A stretch of DNA of 64,000 bases from CAVVUF01 sp963751425 (GTDB lineage Bacteria; Chloroflexota; Anaerolineae; Anaerolineales; UBA4823). A program made the translations under genes and the position numbers. The notes below the pieces were generated by a model, which saw nothing but the letters and a program-made list of their open reading frames with translations, searched no databases and was not told the origin of the DNA. The stretch spans positions 1,364,001 to 1,428,000 of the forward strand of contig CAVVUF010000001.1 of the NCBI GenBank assembly GCA_963751425.1, in the 5' to 3' direction. Shown here one piece after another: positions 33,269 to 40,683 of the stretch. The stretch's first letter is position 1. Every line of letters begins with the position of its first letter.

Positions 33269-33661
33269 TTGTTAGCCCGCCTGATCAATATAGCCAAATC
33301 TCGTCTTACTTACCCTCGTACAGGCTATATTGCCTACCAAAGTAAACCAAGACCCACCCGCTGGCTTAGTTTTCTCCTTAGATCTAGTATTGCCGTTCTG
33401 ATGAGCTTATTGGTCATCAATGGCTTCATCACTTTATTGATGCTGCCCGCAATAGCCGGTCTGGCCTTTGCCCTGGTCTTGTTGTTATTCAGTGTCCGAA
33501 CAGGCTTGGCGCGTTTCACTTTGGTTGGTCTGATTGCACTTTTGACTTGTGGAGTTCTTTCCTGGCTAGGCATTGGAGATAACCTGGGTCTTAGCATTTT
33601 CTTCGGCTTCAACGGATTGACATGTGCCGTATCCGGGTTTTGTACTTTACGTCTTACCTGA
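33269..33661 (+). CDS. Small membrane protein paired with a winged-helix regulator
   Basis: About 130 residues; only TTG codons (33254, 33269) can start it, and 33269 has GGAAGTGG nearby, so the start is uncertain. The segment YPRTGYIAYQ near the N-terminus followed by three or four membrane helices (about 30-55, 58-78, 82-103, 105-125) is known from hypothetical membrane proteins that are often longer at the N-terminus, so this copy may be truncated. The winged-helix gene begins about 25 bases downstream. Function unknown. Confidence 0.5.
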   Translation: MLARLINIAKSRLTYPRTGYIAYQSKPRPTRWLSFLLRSSIAVLMSLLVINGFITLLMLPAIAGLAFALVLLLFSVRTGLARFTLVGLIALLTCGVLSWLGIGDNLGLSIFFGFNGLTCAVSGFCTLRLT

Positions 33662-33686
33662 TTAACTCGACACTTCCGGAGGAACA

Positions 33687-34000
33687 ATGCGACGACAAGG
33701 GAACATGCTGACCTGGTACGTAGAATTGCTGAAGTCGATCGTTTGATCCACGAACCAGCCCGGCTCGTAATCGTCTTGCTCCTCTATACCATCAAAGAGG
33801 CTGGCTTTCTATACCTGCAGCGTGAGATCAGATTGACAAAAGGTAACCTATCTTCCCACCTGGCGAAGTTGGAGGAAGCGGATTACATTCATATTGAAAA
33901 AACTTACCGCAACAAGATCCCATTAACACTTTGCTCACTGACTAAAACCGGGACAAAAGCTTATCAGATTTACCGAGACCAAGTAAAGAAAATAATGTAA
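33687..34000 (+). CDS. Winged-helix transcriptional regulator, probable frameshift at the start codon
   Basis: The frame ending at 34000 reads RRIAEVDRLIHEPARLVIVL, then a winged helix with YLQREIRLTKGNLSSHLAKLEEADYIHIEKTY and a wing ending GTKAYQIY, the pattern of the MarR/ArsR-like 'DNA-binding domain' (HTH_34-type) regulators. The only good start, ATG 33687 with GGAGGA at 33679-33684, is in a different frame that stops after 19 codons; adding one base after ATG would give MxTTREHADLVRRIAEVDR, so a one-base loss is likely. Otherwise TTG 33743 without ribosome site must serve. Probably regulates itself and the adjacent membrane gene. Confidence 0.6.
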
Positions 34001-34138
34001 AACGAGTAATAATGATCTAAAGCAATCCCACCAATATTTCCAGGAGTTCCCCGTAAAAGTTTCATCTTCTTAAGGGAAGCATGAGCTTATAAATACCTAA
34101 CAGGTTCGTTTACCGTATCAAGAGTTTACATACTCTGA

Positions 34139-34168
34139 TATAATAATATCATACCGACTGGTCGGTAT
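34139..34168 (+). promoter_or_regulatory. TetR-type operator with adjacent -10 element
   Basis: ATACCGAC-TG-GTCGGTAT at 34151-34168 is a perfect 18-bp palindrome, directly after TATAAT at 34139-34144 and 53 bases before the tetR-family ATG. Its position over the transcription start fits autorepression by the TetR-family protein encoded next. Confidence 0.75.
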
Positions 34169-34220
34169 TTATTGAACCATCCTGACCCATCCGATCGAAC
34201 TCTCGTTATGTGGACTGAAT

Positions 34221-34817
34221 ATGCAGCAGCGCAGTGAAGAGACTCATGCCATCATCCTAAAATCCGCTTACCAGCAGTTCTCACGTAACGGCTTTGAAGC
34301 TACCAGCGTGGCTGATATTTGCCAATCCGCGGGTGTTAGCAAAGGTGCCTTTTATCACCATTTCCCTACCAAGCAAGCCATCTTCCTGGAACTGCTGGAG
34401 AGCTGGTTAACCGGCCTGGATGCTGGCCTTCAGACGGTCCGCCTGGAAACCCAAAATGTGCCCCAGGCTATCTTGAAAATGGCGAACCTGGCAGATCAAG
34501 TGGTCCAATCGACCGATGTAAAATTTTCCATTATCCTCGAATTCTGGACGCAGGCTAGCCGTGACCCATTAATTTGGAAGACTGCCATCGCCCCTTACCG
34601 GCGTTACCAGGAATATTTTGCTGCCTTAATACAGGAAGGGATAAATGAAGGTTCATTCCGTCAAGACATCGACCCGCATGCCGCTGCCAGGGCGCTCGTT
34701 TCACTGGCTGTGGGATTATTGATGCAAGCTGTTTTCGATCCTCAGACAATCAACTGGGCGCATGAAGTTCATCATAGTATCGATTTTATGTTAAAAGGTT
34801 TAGAAATAAAAAAATAA
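34221..34817 (+). CDS. TetR/AcrR-family transcriptional regulator
   Basis: 198 residues. N-terminal TetR helix-turn-helix (about 8-55): AYQQFSRNGFEATSVADIC, then AGVSKGAFYHHFPTKQAIF. C-terminal ligand-binding half with LADQVVQSTDVKFSIILEFW and helical segments typical of the YcdC/TetR_C group. A palindromic operator overlaps its presumed promoter. It precedes an epimerase gene by 11 bases with AAGGA between, so it probably controls that gene as well. Confidence 0.9.
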   Translation: MQQRSEETHAIILKSAYQQFSRNGFEATSVADICQSAGVSKGAFYHHFPTKQAIFLELLESWLTGLDAGLQTVRLETQNVPQAILKMANLADQVVQSTDVKFSIILEFWTQASRDPLIWKTAIAPYRRYQEYFAALIQEGINEGSFRQDIDPHAAARALVSLAVGLLMQAVFDPQTINWAHEVHHSIDFMLKGLEIKK

Positions 34818-34828
34818 GGAGTTTTAGC

Positions 34829-35837
34829 ATGGATTTAGTTACAGGCGCCACAGGTCATATCGGGAATGTCCTAGTCAGGCAATTGGTTTCTCGGGGACAG
34901 AAAGTCAGGGCCTTGGTGATGCCTGGCGAAGACCTGAACTCCCATTAAAGATCTGGACATTGAGCAGATTCAAGGAGATGTATTGGATGCTCAAAACCTT
35001 GAAAGCGCTTTCCAAGGGATAGAAAATGTCTACCATTTAGCTGGCATCATCTCAATCATGCCAGGAGATTTTGAGACGTTAAAATTGGTCAATGTTATTG
35101 GCACCCGCAATATCATTCATGCTGCGCGTAACAGCGGGGCAAAACGGCTCATCTATACCAGCTCCATACATGCCATCCGCCGCGTGCCTCACGGCACTAC
35201 CATCGATGAGCATATCCCCTTCGAAACCCAATCTACTCATGGCACTTATGATCTCACGAAAGCCCAGGCTTCACTGGAAGTTTTACATGCATCCCAGACA
35301 GGCCTGGATGCCGTGATCGTCTGCCCAACCGGTGTGATCGGGCCATATGATTACCGTCGCTCCGAGCTCGGTCAGGTCATTTTAGGCTGTGTTCAAAAAA
35401 AACCTCAGGTGTATATTGACGGCGCATATGATTTCGTGGATGTCCGCGATGTGGCTCAAGGCCTGATCGCTGCCAAAGAAAAAGGAATTTGCGGGGAAAC
35501 CTATATCCTTGCTGGCGAACAGGTGTCAGTCCGCAGGATGCTGGAGACAGTCTGGACGTATACCGGCAAACGCTTCCCTCCTATTCGTGTGCCCTTGCAC
35601 ATAGCACGCTTCATTACAATTTTCACACCCTTGTATTATCGTCTTCTCCGGGTCAAACCCCGCCTGACGCCTTACTCTCTAGAGACTTTACTCAGTAATT
35701 CTGCCATCAGCCACTCAAAAGCGCAGCGCGAGCTTGGCTTTACCCCTCGTCCATTCACTGAAACAATTGCAGATACGGTGAAGTGGTTTGTTGACAATAT
35801 GCATCTATTCAAACCGAGCCCCAGCCCGATGAAATGA
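34829..35837 (+). pseudogene. NAD-dependent epimerase/dehydratase with a one-base frameshift
   Basis: ATG 34829 (AAGGA upstream) begins MDLVTGATGHIGNVLVRQLV, the Rossmann GxxGxxG motif, and runs to LVMPGEDLNSH then TAA. In the frame one base further, TPIKDLDIEQIQGDVLDAQN continues the protein to 35837. Removing one A at 34937-34938 joins EDL to TPIKD seamlessly. The remainder has GIENVYHLAG, YTSSIHA and the catalytic YDLTKAQ, as in extended SDR epimerases/NAD-dependent reductases. As written the product is cut after 39 residues; a TTG at 34983 would give a fragment lacking the nucleotide-binding loop. Confidence 0.8.
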
Positions 35838-35864
35838 CCCGTTCCGCCGTCACTAGTCGCTGAA

Positions 35865-35873
35865 TGGTATAAT
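35865..35873 (+). promoter_or_regulatory. Extended -10 promoter before the C39-like gene
   Basis: TGGTATAAT at 35865-35873 is a perfect extended -10, 36 bases before ATG 35909. No obvious -35 match. Confidence 0.5.
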
Positions 35874-35908
35874 TAACCCTAAAGGTATCCAAATTAGCCG
35901 GCGCGGCG

Positions 35909-36427
35909 ATGTCAACGATTCTATCTCCCCATAAAGACAAAATCCTGAATGCACTGCAATATCAAGGACAACTTAATGATTGTGGCCCTTTCACTACCGC
36001 TACAGTTATCAATGCTTTCCTTGGATTAAGTCTGGATGCCATCCAGTTATCAGATGAAATGGATAAGCCTGTTTGGCGTGGCGCCAAATATGTAGTTCGC
36101 CGGGTGCCCAATTGGGCAACCTTCCCTTGGGGAATGGTCGATGTCTTTCGATCTTACGGCCTGCATGCCAGGTGGAGATTATTTGCAAAGACAAGTTACA
36201 TAAAAGAGGCTCTGCCACAAGGGAAAGTACTGATGCCGATCATCGGTGCATGGCGACCTTCTGCATGGGCACATGTTATGTCATTAGTTGCCTGGGATGA
36301 TGATCAGGGTTGGGGTTTCGCCAATACACAGCATAATCATCATAACATTGATTGGAAGGCTAACGAAATTGTCACTCGTCAATGGAAAGCCATGGGGCAT
36401 CTTCTGGTTGAGATCGATCCTTATTAA
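35909..36427 (+). CDS. C39-like papain-fold peptidase domain protein
   Basis: 172 residues without signal peptide. NDCGPFTTATVINAFLG (about 22-38) carries the nucleophile Cys and AWAHVMSLVAWDDDQGWGFAN (about 117-137) carries His and the following Asp/Asn, the arrangement of Peptidase_C39_2. Many such proteins are uncharacterised cysteine peptidases or inactive binding domains. It lies directly ahead of the YabE-like gene, 20 bases apart, likely one transcript. Confidence 0.75.
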   Translation: MSTILSPHKDKILNALQYQGQLNDCGPFTTATVINAFLGLSLDAIQLSDEMDKPVWRGAKYVVRRVPNWATFPWGMVDVFRSYGLHARWRLFAKTSYIKEALPQGKVLMPIIGAWRPSAWAHVMSLVAWDDDQGWGFANTQHNHHNIDWKANEIVTRQWKAMGHLLVEIDPY

Positions 36428-36447
36428 AGGGAAACGAAAAATTATTT

Positions 36448-37830
36448 ATGAGGCAACGTTCTAAAGTTATTATCTCGATCGGCTTTTTCGTCAGCCTGGT
36501 GTTTATCAGTTTTCTCTTTCTTTTCTCCTGGCTGCGAAAATCGGTTGAATTATCCATCGATGGCGAGAGCCAGCGCCTGACACTTTTTGCCTCGACCGTG
36601 GCGGATGTACTGCGTTCCGAGAATATCTCCCTGGCTGAAGCCGATTTGATTTCACCTACCCCATCCCATTGGTTGAAGGAAGGCGAAACCATCACGATCC
36701 AACGCGCCGTTCAGGTGCCGATCTTGGCAAACGGCAAGACGTACATTATTCTGACTGCTGCTCGAACCCCTTCGAATATCTTGACCCAGGCGAACATCGC
36801 TTATTCCTCCGGAGATACGATCCTGGCTGATGGTAAGTCAGTTGCGTTGAATGAACCTTTACAAAAAGACCCTCACACAGGGCGTTTCCCTACTTTACAA
36901 ATTCGCCCATCGATTTCCTTTTCGTTCACTGAAAATTCTCAAAAAGAAACCCTCACATCCACTGCCCCCAACTTGGGTCAGGCTCTTTGGCAGGCAGGGA
37001 TCGTTCTCTCAACAGCTGATGAAATCGAACCGACTTTAAGCACCCACCTTTTCGAAGGTTTACAGGCCCTTTTACAGCGTGCCAGGCCAATCTACATTAC
37101 TTTCCAAGCTCAAAACCTTTCGGCCATGGTGGTCGCAAGCACAGTTGGTCAGGCTTTATCAAAAGCTGGCCTTTCCATGCAAGGGCTGGATTATAGTATT
37201 CCCTCTGAAGAAGCGTCTTTTCCCAAGGACGGAATGATCCATATCGTGAGTGTTCGGGAAGAATCCATCATCGAACAGATCCCTATCTCCTTCGAAAACG
37301 AATACCAGGCCGCACCAGACCTGGAAATCGATAACCAGAAGGTTCTCCAACCAGGTGAGGTCGGCGCCAAAGCTACCCGGGTCCGCATCCGTTATGAAGA
37401 TGGTCAAGAGGTTTCTCGTCAGGTAGAAGATGAGTGGATCGCACGTCAGCCGCAGAACCGTATCATCGGTTACGGCACGGATCTGGTCGAACACACAACC
37501 GATACTCCTGACGGAGCCATCTCTTACTGGCGGGCTGTTCCAATGTACGCTGTTTCCTACAGCCCAACTTCGGCAGGCGGCAGTATTACAGCTTCGGGAC
37601 AGACCCTGCGAAAAGGCCTGGTCGCTGTCGATACCCGCTATATCCCATTAGGTACACGCTTGTACATCCCCGGTTATGGTGAAGCCATTGCCGCAGATAC
37701 AGGCGGTGCCGTCAAAGGTAGGGTGATCGACCTGGGATACAGCGATGAGGATTATGTTGCCTGGCATCAAAACGTCACAGTCTATTTCTTATGGCCTCCT
37801 CCGGCAAACGTGGTATGGATCTATCCTTAA
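36448..37830 (+). CDS. YabE-like cell-wall protein: DUF348 repeats, G5 and 3D domains
   Basis: 460 residues. Uncleaved-looking N-terminal membrane anchor (about 8-29), then DUF348-type repeats (three copies, each with TVADVLRSENI / ILTQANIAYS / VGQALSKAGLS-like helices), a G5-like region near 295-325 (VLQPGEVGAKATRVRIRYEDG), and a C-terminal 3D domain (about 360-440) with AVDTRYIPLGTRLYIPGYG and AADTGGAVKGRVIDL, where the conserved Asp residues form the lytic active site. Probably a wall-bound murein hydrolase. It directly precedes and overlaps rsmA, matching the yabE-ksgA neighbourhood of Firmicutes. Confidence 0.88.
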   Translation: MRQRSKVIISIGFFVSLVFISFLFLFSWLRKSVELSIDGESQRLTLFASTVADVLRSENISLAEADLISPTPSHWLKEGETITIQRAVQVPILANGKTYIILTAARTPSNILTQANIAYSSGDTILADGKSVALNEPLQKDPHTGRFPTLQIRPSISFSFTENSQKETLTSTAPNLGQALWQAGIVLSTADEIEPTLSTHLFEGLQALLQRARPIYITFQAQNLSAMVVASTVGQALSKAGLSMQGLDYSIPSEEASFPKDGMIHIVSVREESIIEQIPISFENEYQAAPDLEIDNQKVLQPGEVGAKATRVRIRYEDGQEVSRQVEDEWIARQPQNRIIGYGTDLVEHTTDTPDGAISYWRAVPMYAVSYSPTSAGGSITASGQTLRKGLVAVDTRYIPLGTRLYIPGYGEAIAADTGGAVKGRVIDLGYSDEDYVAWHQNVTVYFLWPPPANVVWIYP

Positions 37831-38675
37831 CCCTTCCCTCTCTGGATATTCCCGCCCTTTTACGCCAACATGGGCTTCATCCCGATAAGCGTCTTGGGCA
37901 AAATTTCCTTACAGATAATGCCTCCCTCCTAAAGGTAGTTGAAGCTGCAGAACTGCAGCCTGGTGATCGTGTGCTCGAGATCGGTGCCGGGCTTGGCAAT
38001 CTAACTCGTCAATTAGCATTACGCACGCAGCAGGTGGCTGCAGTTGAATTAGACAGTCGTCTTATCCCTGTGCTTCACCAGGTTCTGGCGCCTTTTCCAA
38101 ATGTCATCATCATCCAGGGAGATATTCTTTCTATCCATCCCTTTGAGCTCTTCCAACCATCTTCTGAGACCAGCTATCAGGTTGTTGCCAACATTCCCTA
38201 TTACATCACTTCAGCCGTGATCCGTCATCTGTTAGAAGCTACCCCACAGCCCAGTCGCATCTGCCTCACGGTCCAAATGGAAGTCGCTGAACGCATCTGT
38301 GCTAATCCAGGAGATCTGAGCTTGCTTGCCCTAAGTGTCCAGCTTTATGGCAACCCGCGCATCGCCGCCCGGATTCCTGCTGGGGCTTTCTACCCTCCCC
38401 CAAAAGTCAACTCGGCCGTAGTACGTGTGGACCTATACTCTCAACCCTTCATTCCTCCTGGTCAGGTAGACGTTTTTTTTCTCCTGGCAAAAGCTGGTTT
38501 TGGTCAGAAGCGTAAAACCCTGCGCAATGCCCTGGCGAACGGCTTGCATCTTCCTGTTTCGCAGGTGGAGAACCTGCTCTCCGCAGCCGACATCGATCCG
38601 CAGCGGCGCGCAGAAACACTCAACTTATCAGAATGGAAACTACTCGTTGACCGCTACTTATCCCGCGGTCAGTAA
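37815..38675 (+). CDS. rsmA: 16S rRNA (adenine1518/1519-N6)-dimethyltransferase
   Basis: 286 residues from ATG 37815 (another in-frame ATG at 37791 adds eight residues; both overlap the preceding gene). KRLGQNFLTD start motif, SAM-binding EIGAGLGNLTRQLA and IIQGDIL, catalytic NIPYYITS, and PPPKVNSAVV, all hallmark of RsmA/KsgA. Methylates two adjacent adenines in helix 45 of 16S rRNA. Its 3' end overlaps the minus-strand response-regulator gene by 18 bases. Confidence 0.95.
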   Translation: MDLSLTLPSLDIPALLRQHGLHPDKRLGQNFLTDNASLLKVVEAAELQPGDRVLEIGAGLGNLTRQLALRTQQVAAVELDSRLIPVLHQVLAPFPNVIIIQGDILSIHPFELFQPSSETSYQVVANIPYYITSAVIRHLLEATPQPSRICLTVQMEVAERICANPGDLSLLALSVQLYGNPRIAARIPAGAFYPPPKVNSAVVRVDLYSQPFIPPGQVDVFFLLAKAGFGQKRKTLRNALANGLHLPVSQVENLLSAADIDPQRRAETLNLSEWKLLVDRYLSRGQ

Positions 38676-39509
38676 TGCTTTCTTCAGAGCCGCAAGATCC
38701 TTATATGGACCTTTGCTAACGTCCAGCATCCCCATCCGGATAACAATTCGCTTGGATTGCATTTCTTTTTTACCGCGGTCCTTCAATGGATAAAAATAGT
38801 CCAAGGATTGTTCTAATCGCATTACGATCTTATCGCGTAAAGCAGAGATATGCGCAGGATCTGACACTACCACAAAATCAGCCGCCCCGAGCTGCCCCAG
38901 GAAATCATCTGGGGCGCCATCATCTCGGATCACGCTCGAAATCATCAACCCGATTGCCTTGAGCACATCGTCCGAAGCCACAAATCCATAGTTCTCGCGG
39001 AAGATATCCATATTCTCTAGCTTCATGTGCAGCATCGACCAGGTTTCTCTTTTCAAAGCCTCCGATAGCTTTTCATCCAGTAAAGCGCCCTCCGGTAAGT
39101 TCGTCACCGGATTAGTAACTGTACCTAACCGGGTGCGGCTGAGCGCGTTCCGTACGCGCAGGCGCAGCTCCTGGATATCAAAAGGCTTGGTGATATAGTC
39201 ATCTCCCCCCAGTTCCAGACCCTGCAGCCGATCCGACCGGGCGCGTTTCTCGGTCAAGAAGATAATTGGAATAGTCTGAGTGCGCCGGTTTGTTCGCAAT
39301 CTGCGGGCTACTTCAAAACCATCGATATCCGGCAAACGAATATCCAAAATGACTAGATCTGGCGGATGGCTGGAACAAGCCTTGACAGCATCCTCACCCC
39401 AATTCGCTGTCTGTACTTCAAATCCCTGAACATTGAAATAGGCGTTCAACATATCCGCCACGTCCAGGTCGTCTTCTACAATTAATAAGACCGGTTTGGC
39501 TTCAAGCAC
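38658..39509 (-). CDS. Response regulator: receiver domain plus degenerate GGDEF
   Basis: 283 residues. Receiver domain 1-125 with IVEDDLDV, phospho-acceptor in LVILDIRLPDIDG (about 56), FLTEK and ITKPFDI lysine. Residues about 135-283 follow the GGDEF fold (NPVTNLPEGALLDEKL start motif), but the signature loop is GAADF, so diguanylate cyclase activity is unlikely. Third gene of a minus-strand operon after roadblock and V4R proteins; a signalling output via protein contacts is inferred. Confidence 0.8.
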   Translation of the reverse strand: MLEAKPVLLIVEDDLDVADMLNAYFNVQGFEVQTANWGEDAVKACSSHPPDLVILDIRLPDIDGFEVARRLRTNRRTQTIPIIFLTEKRARSDRLQGLELGGDDYITKPFDIQELRLRVRNALSRTRLGTVTNPVTNLPEGALLDEKLSEALKRETWSMLHMKLENMDIFRENYGFVASDDVLKAIGLMISSVIRDDGAPDDFLGQLGAADFVVVSDPAHISALRDKIVMRLEQSLDYFYPLKDRGKKEMQSKRIVIRMGMLDVSKGPYKDLAALKKALLTAG

Positions 39510-39518
39510 TGGGTAATC

Positions 39519-40154
39519 CTAGCTGATGGGAGTCTTTTGGATATAGAACTCACACACGGTTTCACCCATCGCAACGCACTTTGTCTCATTCACGCGGAAT
39601 TCATTTCCGCCCGAAAGCCACTTCAGACCTTCTTGTAATAAACCAACAGCAATGTAGCATACCGGTTTATCCAGACCGCTTCGTCCCCAGCATACTGGGC
39701 AGCGATGAATGGTGTAGATAAAATCGTTTTCCACTTCTGAGACGGTAGAATACTGGTCGCTGACCTGGCTGAAGATGCGTGCCATCGCAGGAATGCCGAT
39801 GCGCAGTTTGGTCTGCAAAGGCAGCACCCGGAACGCCAGATCTCCTACTCCTGCCAGAGCGCCAAAATTGCGCAGCACATCCGAGAAAGTCGCCCTTCCG
39901 GCACGCAAAGCTAACCCACGCCCACCGCGCGGTCCATACATTTCTTCTAATGCCTGGTTAATTGCTGAGAGATCTGAGAAATCAAATTCCCTTGCCAGGT
40001 TGTCCGGTGGGTAGTTATCGATCAGATTGGTCAGGTGAGCCAGATTAAGAATGGCATTCAACCCATTCTTGCCCATCACGTTGACTAGCAATTCCAGGGT
40101 GATCTTCCCTGCTTTATTTGGATAGTAGTAACCACTCTTTGGGATCGGATCCAT
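39519..40154 (-). CDS. V4R (4-vinyl reductase) domain protein
   Basis: 211 residues from ATG 40154; an upstream in-frame ATG at 40199 would overlap the roadblock gene by 32 bases. The C-terminal half has the V4R pattern: RCPVCWGR, KPVCYIAVGLLQEGLKWL and ETKCVAMGETVCEFYI, with four or five conserved Cys that could bind metal or a small hydrocarbon ligand. The N-terminal half is helical (TLELLVNVMGKNGLNAIL). Encoded between a roadblock protein and a receiver protein, hence probably a ligand-sensing adaptor. Confidence 0.8.
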   Translation of the reverse strand: MDPIPKSGYYYPNKAGKITLELLVNVMGKNGLNAILNLAHLTNLIDNYPPDNLAREFDFSDLSAINQALEEMYGPRGGRGLALRAGRATFSDVLRNFGALAGVGDLAFRVLPLQTKLRIGIPAMARIFSQVSDQYSTVSEVENDFIYTIHRCPVCWGRSGLDKPVCYIAVGLLQEGLKWLSGGNEFRVNETKCVAMGETVCEFYIQKTPIS

Positions 40155-40167
40155 ATCAACCAGCCTG

Positions 40168-40539
40168 TTAGATGAGCTTCGAGAGTGCTTCGGTAGCACG
40201 ACGCATATCCAGGAAGATCAGGCCTAGCTTGGCTTGTTCTCGCGCCAATGCAGTTAATACCGCTTCTTCTCCCACAGACATCAGGATTACATAGCCTTGC
40301 TCGCCTTTAATATAAACCTGGTCCAACGAACCGCGCCCCAACTCGGACGCAATACGTTCGCCCAGAGATAGCATGGCTGCTGACATCGCGGCGACACGAT
40401 CTTCCTCAACTCCTTGAGGCAAAGCAGAGGCGATCGTTAAACCATCCACACTCACGATTGCTGAGGCTTCAATATCAGGAGAAGAAGCCTGCAGGTCCCT
40501 TAATCTTTCTACCATGAGCTGCGAGCGTGATTTTGTCAA
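40168..40539 (-). CDS. Roadblock/LC7 domain protein
   Basis: 123 residues from TTG 40539, chosen because GAGGAG lies seven bases upstream; an ATG at 40596 in frame adds 19 unlike residues. Sequence fits MglB/roadblock: LRDLQASSPDIEASAIVSVDG, AAMSAAMLSLGERIASELG, VLTALAREQAKLGLIFLDMRRA. Such proteins are GTPase-activating partners of MglA-like small GTPases, but no GTPase gene is in the window. First gene of the roadblock-V4R-receiver operon. Confidence 0.88.
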   Translation of the reverse strand: MTKSRSQLMVERLRDLQASSPDIEASAIVSVDGLTIASALPQGVEEDRVAAMSAAMLSLGERIASELGRGSLDQVYIKGEQGYVILMSVGEEAVLTALAREQAKLGLIFLDMRRATEALSKLI

Positions 40540-40683
40540 GGTATTACTCCTCTTGAATGAAGATGCAAAAAGACAGATCCCCAATCGCTTTCCCATAAAG
40601 CAGGAAAATCGATATAGAGCAATACTAATTTAGCATAGGGGATGATTTGTGTCAAGCGAAAGCGTCTGCTTCTTGCAGGTTTG

